Of a stretch of DNA of 64,000 nucleotides, positions 44,701 through 55,602 are shown in pieces. The stretch is taken from contig NW_026570407.1 in NCBI RefSeq assembly GCF_019649055.1, positions 1-64,000 on the forward strand. The letters run 5' to 3'. The stretch comes from Paramacrobiotus metropolitanus (Eukaryota; Tardigrada; Eutardigrada; Parachela; Macrobiotidae). The translations under genes were made by a program, and so were the position numbers. The number at the start of each line of letters is the position of its first letter. Within the stretch, counting starts at the first letter, position 1. The notes under the pieces are model-generated. The model did not search any database. It was given only the letters and a program-made list of their open reading frames with translations, and was not told the origin of the DNA.

Positions 44701-45303
44701 ATAAACATAAAACATATAAACATTATTAGAATTTTAAGTAATTAAATACAGCGAATTCACGTTGACTTTAATATATACTCGTATAATATTCTTTTCATTT
44801 ATTAACTGGTGGTATACAAAAGTCACAATTTCATATAATCAGAATTCATAAGTGTATAATACTTATCTAACTGTATAATACGTATTTATTTGCGACTTGT
44901 ACATAATTATGCGGTTCTGTACTCGTATAATTACAATTATATGTACTTCGGATAATTATACGAGTACAGAATTAAATAAAATTAGTAGTCAATTTCGAAG
45001 TCACGCAGGCTATAATTTATGATTAGAGCCTATTTTTATAACTGAAATACAGTTATGGTGCGAAACTCACGATTTTACGTACGTCCCTGTCCTTATAATT
45101 TTTTTTTTACATTTTATATTTTTTTTACTACACAAAGGCCACTGCACTGTACCACCAGTCACCAGAGGTCCAACGCACCAACCTTAATCAGAGTTTGTTT
45201 TATTATTCTTACCGAAGCCACAGATGATTGCAATAAGCAGCAGAATAAGTTTGACATTCTCCTCCAGATTTTTGGTAAAACACTTCCGACTGAATGCGGC
45301 CAT
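41745..45303 (-). CDS. SLC1-family excitatory amino-acid (glutamate-type) transporter
   Basis: A multi-exon sodium-coupled transporter. Exon 1 (ATG 45303) codes a cytosolic start and first helix ([15 protein letters not shown]). Exon 2 (44,414-43,848) has [30 protein letters not shown], the SLC1 signature, and a long extracellular loop with several N-glycosylation sites (NVTSTANET). Later exons: [15 protein letters not shown] (about 43,590), then [22 protein letters not shown] and [16 protein letters not shown] (about 43,005-42,815; re-entrant loop), then [21 protein letters not shown] (about 42,360-42,250), [28 protein letters not shown], and [12 protein letters not shown] (about 41,999-41,960). 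The DRxRT arginine indicates acidic amino-acid transport. The end is at 41745. Tail charged, no PDZ motif evident. Confidence 0.88.
44915..44971. repeat. 19-bp perfect inverted repeat in intron 1 of the SLC1 gene
   Basis: TTCTGTACTCGTATAATTA (44,915-44,933) and its exact reverse complement (44,953-44,971) flank a 19-bp loop. Similar TACTCGTATAAT strings recur nearby (about 44,776 and 45,371), so this is probably a small AT-rich palindromic repeat family. Confidence 0.65.
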
Positions 45304-47059
45304 ATTGCCGTCGCTTTCCAGGAAAGCCCCGTATTCCTTTTAAGTCTTGATCAAGTACCTGTCCCTACCGCAGATACGAGTACGAATAATTAATTCAAAT
45401 AATTACAAAATCGGCCGTTACCGATGCGGAAATGTTCCATACAATGAATCTCCGTATTTCGGTGAACATTAGACACGCGACTACAGATTCACATAATTCA
45501 ACGCAAATTACGGTTGCGATGACTGCCAGCAGGGTACAGCAGCGTATTTCCGCTGATTGCTTTTCCGTTGTGGCACCCTTATCAGGAAAACGATAACCGT
45601 TAACAATGCCGCCTTATCCGCACCGTTCATTATGAAGAGATGATTGATTACTGCGCACTGTCGACAACATCATACGTGTGGCTTTTGTTGGTGCGTTGCA
45701 TAAAGTGCATGAGTAACAGATATCAAGTGCCGGTGCGTAAACAAGTGCAAGTGCCCGCTTGACTACGATATCCTCAATCCGCGTGCGTCTAATGCATAAA
45801 TAACCATCGTGATCAGGAAACGTTTATACCGGTATGTCTGAGGCCCTACTATCTGCCGCATATGCCGTAACTCTTTTAAATCTGGGGTAAATGCCGTATG
45901 GAGTCGCAGCTTTGCACGTGTTTTTGAATCATGGTGCACCGGCAATAAAGATAGGACGGCGTTATATTGCGGCTGATGGCCACCATCCTGGCTGCAGGTG
46001 ATGGAGCAGTGAGATTATTTGAATGCATGAGAAGCAGCGATACCCGTATAATCTCGAGGTAGATGCAGGTTGGGCATTCTGATTTATGGGACGAATGTGC
46101 AGCTAAACAACATTACGCTGTTGCGTAAGACGCTGTCCGCTACTTCAGCCCCATGTAAGCACATTTCCGCCAAACCACCACAATATGCAAGCAAGAAATT
46201 ATCAAGATCACAAGCAGATGAAAACGTCAACGGCGCCTAGCAAACATATGTACGTATGTACGCACGTAGTTTCCTTTCGTTTACAACTTTTGAAAGTTTT
46301 CGCTTAGTTTTTAAAGTTAAAAAACGGTACGACAGCGAGTTATATAGCAACACTACAACTAAAGGCGGTCGAATAACAAGAAAAATTTCGTCAAAACTCG
46401 CCGCTGGTGGTGCTCTTCTCATCGAAGTGCTGTACTTCGTCGCTGGATTTCTATGCTTATCTGTTGACGTAGTATCTTAATTCTCCGCTCGAGTGTATGA
46501 GCACTTTGTGGTAGTATGCGACCGCTCAGCACCGACCGCCGTCTAAAACCGCGAAGCGTACGACATTCCACTTCTCGTAGTGAGTAGGTCGAGCAAGTTT
46601 ATTTTAAAGCAACTGGCATTTAATTTTTCTTTTTAAATTTTTAATGCAGTCAACAGGTCGGATAACTCGAGCGTCGTACTTTAAATCATTACTAAACACA
46701 AGAAAAAACATTCGGCATTAAGCAAACAACCAGCTTTAAAGTTCCCTTTGGCTTTACATACCTGTAAGTAATAAACATTTCTATACCAGATGGAATAAAA
46801 ACAGGTGTGCACAATGCAGACCTCCAAAAGCGTAAAATCTAACGGCTCACTTATAAGCAGTACACAAATGTATGAGCGGTGAAGGATGATAAAAATAAGA
46901 CAGCACACGTAGAGCGACGAAAGAAGTCTCACAACGAGAACCATGCTTCACCGACCGTACATCTCCGTCCTGAAGACCGTTGTACTGGAAAGATGGGATC
47001 ACTCCGATAATAGGCTTCGTAAAAGAAGGAAAAGCGATGCCAAGACGTCACAGAATGTC
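45304..47059. other. Intergenic between SLC1 and F-box genes, nothing recognised
   Basis: Holds the 5' region of the SLC1 gene and the 3' flank of the F-box gene. The only open frames are short and featureless. Confidence 0.4.
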
Positions 47060-47885
47060 TTAACTGGACATGAGTCGATCCCACTCTTGTCTATCTATGT
47101 TCAGCCAAACCCTCACCGCATGCAGGGCCGCTATAGTCACCTTGGTCAGCTTATTGACAGCCAACGCGCCGAGGGAGGTCACCGTCCACTCTACACTGCG
47201 ATACGGAGTGGACAATCGCGGGTCTACACTCTGGTAGTTCATAAGGCACTGCGAGCCAGTATAACCCTGTAATTGTGCCGGTGCAGAAAATTGACTATTT
47301 GAGGCTCACCTATACAATTTCTTTCTTAATCCATGTGCGCTGCTCGCTGGAAATGCAGGCAGCGACCCATTCCAGCAGATCCTGCACATCAAATGCCTTT
47401 CCGGAAAGATTATTCTCGAACAGATCCCACAGCTGCGTTCTCCGGGAAGCTGCCGGCTGACTATCATCGGAGGAGTACTTGGCTACGGTTGCACTCAAGA
47501 AGAGATCATAGATGCGGCACTGCTTCCACACAAATCTCTCACAGAACGTGAAAACCTCCGATATTTCTTCGATGATAATATTGCCCACATAACCATACTC
47601 ATACTCGCCGGAATAACACTTATAGAACACCAGTGCCGGGATGCGAGTGCCATTGCGAAGGTGGCTAATTAGGCCGGCTATACGCAGACACTCGGAGAAC
47701 CTTTGATCCGAGATGACGGCCACTTTCGTGCTGGTGCCAACGCATTCCAACAGACAGGCTGCACACCAGGCATAACAGTAGAAGCGCGAAGGGAAATTAT
47801 ACTCATTGCGCCCTGACACGCGCACGTCTCGGAAATAAGCGGCAGTGGTGAGAATAGTATTCCACAGAGGATACACAAGTCGACA

Positions 47886-49964
47886 CGTTACGCCGCCTTG
47901 TAGCGAAGATAGTTTGTTTCCGGCTGGCAGAAGAAATGGGTAATTATTTTCGCCCGGTCCAGTTCGGATTTGGAACGAAACAGGGAGCAGAAATCATCGT
48001 GCACAGTGCCAGGGAGTTTTTACAGACGCCGTCGACAAAGCCGCGCGCATTTTTAAAGTTTGATTTTGCAAACGCTTTCAACACCGTTCGGCGGGATAAA
48101 CTTATGGAAAAAGTATTCGACCGGATACCTGCATATTATAATTTTGTTCGTTCTGCGTACGGAGAAGACTCAGTTCTATTCTGCATTTCTCCTGCCAGTG
48201 GTGTCACCATACCTTCCGCTAGCGGTGTCCAGCAGGGCGATCCTTGTGCACCAATGTTCTATGGTTTACTAACACAAGATGTTTGTTCCCAGATTAAAGC
48301 CGAAACTAACCTGTGGTTTTTGGATGACGGTGTGTCTGCTGGAGATCCTCAAGTTGTTAAAGACGATATGGTAAATCTCCAAGAAGCAGCCGCCGCAGTG
48401 GGCTTAAGACTAAACACGGCAAAGTGTGAATTATTCGTGGACGGCGGAACACCTGCAGAGCGTGAAAACGTAGCCCAGTTATTCCTAAACGCGGTACCGG
48501 ACATTCGCATTTCTAAACCGGAGGAACTGGAACTGTTAGGCTCACCCTTGCTGAGCGAAGCGATTGCGGGCGCGTTGATGAGGAAGGTCGGTCAAGCACA
48601 AGTGCTTGCCGACCAGCTCGGTATATTGCCTTCACATCAGGCGTTTTTCTTGTTAAAGAATTGCTTGTCGCTGCCGAAATTGTTATATATTCTTAGAACT
48701 TCTCCCTGCTGGCAGTATCCTGAAGAATTACGGAAATTCGACGATGTCATCCGATTTAAAGCGGAACAGCTGACCAATGTTGCAATGTCGGACACAGTAT
48801 GGAACCAAGCATCGTTACCCACGAAATTTGGAGGCTTAGGGTTGATCAGCGCAACAGAAGTGGCGCTAGCTGCTTACACCTCATCAGTCCATGGTGCTGT
48901 CGACATGGTGTGTAATGTTACCCGCAATGAATCCATCAAGGATCGGTGTAACCGCCTGATAGAAGTGTGGACATCTCGCTTTTCCACCGAACCCCCTCGC
49001 ACAGAAAGTCGCCGGTTTCAGTCCGCGTGGACTACGCCACAGCACACCCAGACAGCATCCCGCATGATGGAGAACGCCGACGTAATTACCTCTGCCCGCC
49101 TGTTGGCTGCATCCTCATCGGAGTCGCGCGCCTGGTTGTCAGCATTGCCAGTATCCCTCTTCGGAAACCTGTTGGAAGATGCCCACTTACGCATAGCCGT
49201 TGCGCGACGGTTGGGAGCCCCGGTCTGCGAACAGCATGTATGCCGTTGCGGTAACGTAGTGGACAGCCTGGGACACCATGGCTTGGTTTGCAAGTTAGCG
49301 AAAGGAAGGCATGGCGTTCACGCCGTGTTGAATGACGTGACAAAGCGAGCCTTGAACTCTGCACGAATGCCATCGTCCCTCGAGCCGCCGGGACTGGACA
49401 GAGGAGATGGCAAAGACCAGACGGAGTTACCGTTTTCCTTGGAAAATGGAAAACCGTTAGTATGGGATGTGACAGTGGCAGACACGTTCGCTCAAACGTA
49501 CATCGCCCGGACGTCACGGGTGCCGGGAAGTGCAGCGGAAGCACGCGAAAACCATAAGCTAGGAAAGTACGATGGACTTGCAGACCGATATGTAGTACAG
49601 CCGATCGCGTTCGAAACCACGGGCACATTTGGACCACTCACAAAGAAATTCTTCAAGGAGCTGTCGCGAAAGATCAGCGATTGTACTGGTAATCCTCGGT
49701 CAGGAGAGTTTTTGCGCCAGAAAATCAGTATTGAGATACAACGGGGAAACGCTGTCTCTGTTCTTGGAACGTTTAACGACATGGTTGACAACGAGAATGT
49801 GTTTTTTGCTTTTAAGCTAGCTAAACGGGAGTAATGTATTGTACAGATCATGCCGTTACGGTGTTACCGCAAAAAATCATTTCTTAAAGTGTAAAAAAAA
49901 GTTAATTTATGTGTCCCGAAACAATAGTAACCCAAAACAAAAAAAAAAAAAAAAAAAAAAAAAA
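47886..49964 (+). mobile_element. 5'-truncated reverse-transcriptase retroelement with poly(A) and target-site duplication
   Basis: A 2.1-kb insertion with a poly(A) end (about 49,939-49,964). GTCGACA flanks both sides (47,879-47,885 and 49,965-49,971). Poly(A), short duplication and 5' truncation are the marks of target-primed (LINE-like) insertion. It lies on + within the minus-strand F-box gene. Confidence 0.85.
47936..49834 (+). CDS. Reverse transcriptase with C-terminal zinc-knuckle and nuclease-like region
   Basis: A single open frame of 632 residues. RT motifs: FGFGTKQGAE and LKFDFANAFNTVRRD (finger/motif A), VQQGDPCAPMFYG (motif B), LWFLDDGVSAGD (motif C, with FLDD in place of the usual YxDD), and GLRLNTAKCELF. 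Further on, EQHVCRCGNVVDSLGHHGLVC is a Cys/His block. WDVTVADTF...EARENHKLGKYDGL could be a PD-(D/E)xK-type nuclease core; the last residues (FLRQKISIEIQRGNAVSVLG) recur in a second copy at 62.7 kb. The true N-terminus is missing: the frame opens 50 bases inside the element, so the ATG at 47936 is only the first available. Family not assigned. Confidence 0.8.
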   Translation: MGNYFRPVQFGFGTKQGAEIIVHSAREFLQTPSTKPRAFLKFDFANAFNTVRRDKLMEKVFDRIPAYYNFVRSAYGEDSVLFCISPASGVTIPSASGVQQGDPCAPMFYGLLTQDVCSQIKAETNLWFLDDGVSAGDPQVVKDDMVNLQEAAAAVGLRLNTAKCELFVDGGTPAERENVAQLFLNAVPDIRISKPEELELLGSPLLSEAIAGALMRKVGQAQVLADQLGILPSHQAFFLLKNCLSLPKLLYILRTSPCWQYPEELRKFDDVIRFKAEQLTNVAMSDTVWNQASLPTKFGGLGLISATEVALAAYTSSVHGAVDMVCNVTRNESIKDRCNRLIEVWTSRFSTEPPRTESRRFQSAWTTPQHTQTASRMMENADVITSARLLAASSSESRAWLSALPVSLFGNLLEDAHLRIAVARRLGAPVCEQHVCRCGNVVDSLGHHGLVCKLAKGRHGVHAVLNDVTKRALNSARMPSSLEPPGLDRGDGKDQTELPFSLENGKPLVWDVTVADTFAQTYIARTSRVPGSAAEARENHKLGKYDGLADRYVVQPIAFETTGTFGPLTKKFFKELSRKISDCTGNPRSGEFLRQKISIEIQRGNAVSVLGTFNDMVDNENVFFAFKLAKRE

Positions 49965-49971
49965 GTCGACA

Positions 49972-50457
49972 GCGTATACGTTCGATGGAGTCAAGTGACT
50001 GGAAGACTTCCACCAGCAGCTCAATAGGTAACCTCAAGACAGCCTCGTTGTCAACGATTTTGCGCTTTTTACTGGGTGGCTAACTCGCATCTTGACTGCC
50101 GCTGCCGACCGCTTCCTTTTTGGCAGAGTAGTACTCCATCTGCTACAGGAATACGATGTTCGATTACGAACACGTTTTTTTATTACTTTGCTTATTTTAT
50201 TTCATTTTCATGTATTTTTTATGTTATTTCTTATGTTATGTTTTTTTATCTCAAACACCAAACCTTCGGTAACTCGCCATTTCGCCGACGAAGATTTGTC
50301 GACCGTCACTAAGTCGAACAGACACGATAATATTACCGACCCGTCAAGACGTCCAAACAGCATTTAGCTAAATCGTCCTCTACGGTAGGTTATTCAATTT
50401 CCGGGATACAAACTGTCAACTGTAAGCGTCTCAGTAATCTTGCAGTATATGACTTAC
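49972..50457 (-). other. Intron 1 and first part of the split exon of the F-box gene
   Basis: Minus-strand donor GTAAGT at 50,457-50,452 and acceptor AG at about 50,081-50,080 bound an AT-rich intron of about 380 bases with poly-T runs. Beyond it lies the short exon segment cut by the retroelement. Confidence 0.55.
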
Positions 50458-51069
50458 CACCTCCAGCTTTTCGAGGGGCGTTTTTTCGTGGCACTGCAAG
50501 TAATGGAGCGTATGGTTCAGCAGCGAAGTGCAGATCACATGTCGCCCCTTGTATAAGTTCCGCTTAAACATCTGTGTAAGGTTTGATGACCCGTCCGACC
50601 GGTAGGATACGGGCAACGGGAAGCTGCGGACAACGAAGTGCCCCTTCGCGATCTGTCGTCGCACGAGCTCATCGCCCGACGGCGGTGAACGCACTTGCTG
50701 GCAAGGAACCAGCTCCTTCAGGATACCGTGTGGCAGCTGCACTTCCACGAAAAAAAACTTTTCAGGGTAGTGGGCATCTAGGGAGATAATTTTTCCCGGG
50801 TACCAGGTCCAAGCGCCGTCGGAGGAACCGCGCAATAGCACCACCACATCATCACCGGCAGCGCACCAGTCACGGTCCACAATCCCGCTGTATATGCCGT
50901 TAAGGATCTCCCCATATTGGACCGGCTGCGCCCGCTGTGTAGCGCACCCGAAATCAATAATCAGGCCGCTCTCCGTTAAATTGACGACTTTGCCGGCGTG
51001 CTGCCACTGGCCGTCGACCAGAACGTCCACTGCATTCCACGCACGCACCTTGTCTCCGCAAATAATCAT

Positions 51070-52019
51070 GGCAACGATTGGACTCGTGACTCGAAATTGT
51101 TCGGGTAGTTCGCTGTGACTGATATAATTTCACGGAATAAGATATCACAGGCAGAACTGTGTAGGCGGTATGTTTAGTTACGCCAAAGGCCTACCAAAAG
51201 CAAATCAGGAATTTCGTTCGGAATGCTGTGGGTTCGACCGCATGATCCTTATAGCATAAGTACGAGATTATATAAGCAAGATGGGAAAGAAGTGCAACTA
51301 ATTGCAAACAGTGTTAGTAACTTAGTGGTATGACAGACTGACAGGTGTCTATCCGAAACTGATCCACATTCCACATCATAAAAACCGCAACGAAACTACT
51401 CGCACCAAATGTGCTCAATACATACTAGTAGTTAGTGCCGCATAACAGGATTCTTAACCAGGTGAGACGAATACTCACCCTGCTGCGGAATGGGGCGGTT
51501 GGCACTGGGACTGCCGATTCTGTAAGATAAGTGTTTAGTTAGTATTACTGTAATACATTAACTATTCCTAAATCCAGAAATTGCCCTAAATAAAATTATC
51601 ATTTATGCGATTAAAAAAGTTTGAAAAATGTACTGAACAGGACTTGGTACTGTTTAGTGCGGGGCAGCTTTGATTGCACGTTGGTCGGTTGGTGACTCAC
51701 GGTCCGTGAATACGTGATACGGATTACGGTAAGGTAGTGTGGCGACTCTCGTAGTGAGTTTGGCGTTGTAGCGCGGGTCACATGCCATAGCTGAGCTGCA
51801 AAAAGAATGCAGGTCAACTGTGCTGGTGTTATACTGAGTTACGTAGTTATCGGTTTTCGCTGGAGTAAAAACACATTTTGTAAATTTGTGCTAATTTTCT
51901 TTGTACTTGCTATAATCTGAAGATTGTGTTTGCACATTTTTCTGCATAAAATCAACCACGATTTGTGGAGCTTCATAATACATTTGATACCGTGGATGCT
52001 AACTCAGTCGCCTGCAATT
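51070..52019. other. Divergent upstream region between F-box gene and BTB gene D
   Basis: On the minus strand an AG-to-GT segment at about 51,479-51,522 and another AG-bounded segment ending near 51,800 could be 5' untranslated exons of the F-box gene, or part of an unknown small gene (an ATG at about 51,790 opens about 45 codons). Nothing is recognisable. Confidence 0.3.
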
Positions 52020-54089
52020 ATGTCGCAAAATTCGGCAGCACCATCGGACTGGCGAAGGTCCGCTACCGGGATTATTGCTCTGCATAAGCACATCTTGGCT
52101 AGTGGCGAGATGAGCGATGTGCGGTTCGCCGTGGGGCGCCAGCACGGCAAGGCCGAGGTCTTCCCCGCTCACAAGTAAGCTGATCGATGTGTGGTTCGTG
52201 TCAATCAGCCTGTGCGCGAGCTGAGTCGTCGTTTGGACATTATAGATTTGTTTTGAGCCTCAGCAGTACGGTATTCCACACCATGTTCCACGGAAGTTTA
52301 CCGGAAAACGGGCAGAAGCCCATTGATGTCCCGGAAATCTTGCCAGACGCCTTCAGGAACATGTTGAAGTACGTGCTAGCTGTGCCAACAGGTTTACCGT
52401 TTTACGAAACAGTATTTGCGAAACACGAAGAGGTTAGACACGCTTACGGTTCTGCGTGGTTAAACCGTTAAAACTTATTGGTTGTTACTGTGCCATCTAA
52501 CACTGAGAGATGCTAAAACTTAGCCCGTGTGCGCTATGCAGGTATATCTACACTGGCTCTCTGGAGGAAAATGGTGGTCTGAAGGCTGAGAACATTTTCG
52601 AAACCATTTACTGCGCCGATAAGTATGACCTGCCAATGTTAAGCGAGTTGTGTGCCAGATTCCTCAGCACTACGCTGGACCAGCTGAACGCCGACAGCTG
52701 CCTCGTTTATATGGAGAAAGTAGGTCAAATTTGATTCAGCACTCCAACCTTTGCTTTCGGTTCTGTATGTTACATGTAAAACGGTTTATGTGGCTTCCAT
52801 TAGATGAAGCGTTGCGCCTCTTTACGCGATCGCTCTGCAAGGATTCTGGAAATATGCCTGAAATTTGTGGATGAAAACAGCCAAGATGTTTTGAAATCGG
52901 ACCAATTCAGCGAAATCAGCCAAGAAACGCTGATGGACATTTTGCGGCGCGACACTTTGTCGGCTGCTGAGGACATCGTTTACGCGGCGGTGGAGAAGTA
53001 GGTTACCATGTTTTATCAATCTCTCTCTCGGGTTTTATTGTTTTTTTGCAAACCATGCAGCATCAATTCTTTAAGTTATTCTGAAAGGGTGCAATAGAGC
53101 GGTTTATGAGAAAGTGGAGCCCAGACCGAGAAAATAGTATCCTTGCAGTTGGGCTGAAAAGGCATGCATCCGGAAGGACCTTAAGCCTTCCCAAGACAAC
53201 CGGCGTGCGGTGTTGGGAAAAACCTTAAACTTTGTTCGGTTTCCCCTGATGACCGATGGCGAACTGGGCGCCGGTCCCGTCAAAGTAAGGATGGCGCTAA
53301 ATTTGGAAATGACCCGGGATATGGTACCAAATTCATGTACATGCAAGTAGACGTAAAATTTCCAGCACTCGCCACGACTTTTTTGCATCTTTATGACACT
53401 GTGTACCTAAATGATTTCCATACGTACATAATTCCACTGGCATGAGAGCCTCTGGTCGGACGTTTTGAGTGGAGGCCGGATGGTATAACAGACTTCCAAA
53501 GAGAAAATGTACTTGTGAAACAAAATGCATAAAGCACTAAAATATAGAAAAGTACGGCAGAATAGCAAAATAACTAATCTATCCCTATCTTGTGCATTAG
53601 AGTCAGCTGCTGCTGGATAGTGAGATAGCGGACCTTTACCGGCACAAGCATTCATCGCTCCAGCCAGAGCTGCCATTCCCCACGAAATACCGCACCGGTT
53701 CGCTTCTGCGCATCTCTCGCAGCGATGTGGAATTCCGTAACGGGGAGAAGGTCTTCGTTGACACGGGGGATACGCAGTGGTGGTACCCGGCCGTGGTGAC
53801 GGGAACGAGTGGACCATGGTTTGTTGCTTTGCGCAAGGACAAAGAACAACAAACCCTGGTCGAGTGTGCGCTGCATCAGATTGTGCGGGCTGCGAGTCTC
53901 TTGAAATTTGGACAGGAAATCATGGCTCTCGAGACACGTCGGCCCGTGATCGCTACGTTGCGCACCCAGCTAGACAATATCTACTGGGTGAAAGTCAAAG
54001 GCACTCTCTACTCGAGAAAGTTCGATCAGCTGCGCATTGGTCGGGATCAGATGGAAGCGTGGAAAAAAGCCAACCGATCTTCTTATTAG
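52020..54089 (+). CDS. BTB-BACK protein with C-terminal double-barrel-like domain, gene D
   Basis: Exons 52020-52174, 52246-52368, 52542-52719, 52803-52998, 53149-53284, 53601-54089. Start chosen at ATG 52020 (SQNSAAPSDW matches sister gene E) rather than the upstream in-frame ATG at 51,924, which codes an unrelated hydrophobic leader. BTB: GEMSDVRFAVGRQHG, VFHTMFHGSL, ILPDAFRNMLKYIYTGS; BACK around DVLKSDQFSEISQETLMDIL; exon 5 NRRAVLGKTLNFVRFPLM; exon 6 LLLDSEIADLYRHK, WWYPAVVTGT, VRAASLLKFGQEI, IGRDQMEAWKKANR. Exon 5 differs from its sisters in several positions (KACIRKDLKPSQD). Frames join cleanly. Confidence 0.85.
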
Positions 54090-55602
54090 CGTAAATGGCC
54101 TGGATGTTGGGCTCGGGTTTCATGGCCTGAAATTTACGTAATTCGTGTGTTGATAATTCTCATTTATGCGCTGTAAACGTTGCGGGTGTCAGGTAGAATA
54201 AGTACGATTTATTGGAATTCTTGGGTTTTCTAGAAAGTGGACGAATTGAGTCTTTTGTTTTTTTTTCGGTATCTGGACGGGTCGAACCAAGAAATTTAGC
54301 AGTTCTCCTTTTTTTTAAACGACGCCCAAATCGTATGATCATTGAAAGCTTTATCTGCGCAGTGAATGAGTTCTGTTTTTCGTTGGTTTGTATTGGTTGC
54401 ACACAGCAAAGCATCGCTCGGAGACCGTTATTTAATAACGGTCGACCGAAACGAAAAGAAGGTTCTCTGTCTTCCAGAAATGGGACGTTTAGTCGGTTTT
54501 AGTTTTTTTTTCCTATGCTGTTGGTCCGTCTTCTTTGATAAACGATTCTTTCATGCGAAAACTGAGTGAAAATTACCAAACGTCAGAAGGTGGTTAAAAA
54601 TCGCTGACCTTAAAAATTACCTACTTAAAAATTATTAAAAATTACCTTTTTAAATTTAAATTATTAAAAATTACCTTTTTTTAAAATTACCTACTCTGTA
54701 AACTTGACCTTTGAAAAACACAACACAGAGTCAGAGTGATCCTGGAGGCACCCCAAAGTGGGAAACCATCAGCTGCGGCGAATATTGAACCTTCCCATTT
54801 TGCATACAGAAGATACAGCGAACACTTTTGAAAGGTTCGTACTCGTAGGCGATCCCACTAGGTACACGATTCCGATTACTGTAGTACAGTAGGTGAAATA
54901 TGTTTCTACGTGCTCGTACCTGTGGCTGCGGCAGGTTTTTAAAATCTATGTATCTGGCTGTTCTATTATTGATAAAGGTCATCTTGAGAGTATTCACAAA
55001 CACTAAATTCGGGAATGTTCTACTTACTTGTTAGCTAACCCAAATCGGAATCGCCAGTTACACTACGTACGTACGTTGCTGCACGTTCGAGTAACTGTCG
55101 TGATTAACCATAACCGCCGACGAGAAGTACATAGTCAAAACCAGTAATCACGTGCTGTTGAGTGGCGCTGAGTGCGTATAACCCTAAACTGTAGATGTGA
55201 CTCATGACAAATGAAAGCGTCACTGCGGTGACGCATTGCTACACCCGTGTTATGCGTGTTTCCGCGTGCTTGTCATGTCAGAGCCAGAGCCTGTTCAGCC
55301 ACGTGCAGAATCCAGATCGACGCTTGACAGCTCTGGTTTCAGGTTTGCCGTACTGGCTGTCACTTGTTAGGCTGGATCCACGATGGAATCGAAGTGCGCT
55401 GGACTATTTTACTAATTAAGCCACCGACTGTTTTACTAATTTTACTAAATTACTAATTAACCGCTTCGTAGCTCTTTAAAAGTTTACGCTTCACGCTTTC
55501 TTAAAAAAAGTAGCCATAACTGGGTACGCTGTGAAGTGTGAACAGTGTGAAAGGTGAAGCATCTCCATCTGCCATTTCAGATTCGGACCCAATAGCGCAA
55601 CT
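54090..55602. other. Intergenic between BTB genes D and E, with AT-rich tandem repeats
   Basis: Between about 54,608 and 54,700 a TTAAAAATTACCT-like unit recurs four to five times. The rest shows no gene. A GTACGTACGTA run is at about 55,064-55,075. Confidence 0.45.

Larger units (their letters stand above)
47060..51069 (-). pseudogene. F-box gene with N-terminal barrel-like region, split by a retroelement
   Basis: Exon 1 (51,069-50,458) starts at the only good ATG and encodes DVLVDGQWQHAGKVVNL and a second WTWYPGKIISL block, a barrel-like (Tudor/Agenet-type) pattern recalling the BTB family's last exon. After a GT-AG intron, exon 2 (from about 50,079) has a basic SKKRKIV stretch (possible nuclear signal) and then LPIELLVEVFQSL, the start of an F-box. 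The F-box is cut at 49,972 by a 2.1-kb retroelement and resumes at 47,885 with VYPLWNTILTTAAYF. The C-terminal part continues to about 47,315; after a 40-base intron a last exon ends at TAA 47,060. F-box proteins bind Skp1 in SCF ubiquitin ligases. As read the insertion disrupts the coding exon; the empty site restores frame across the single duplication copy. Confidence 0.78.

Noticed and set aside
46256-46480. 74-residue open frame between SLC1 and F-box genes
   Set aside because: No domain, no splice partners, and an equally long antisense frame overlaps it.
49086-49637. Long minus-strand open frame opposite the reverse transcriptase
   Set aside because: It is the antisense shadow of the RT coding frame, with no start context or recognisable domain.
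51924-52019. Upstream ATG of BTB gene D adding 32 residues
   Set aside because: The extension is unlike any sister gene, whose proteins start at the equivalent of 52,020.
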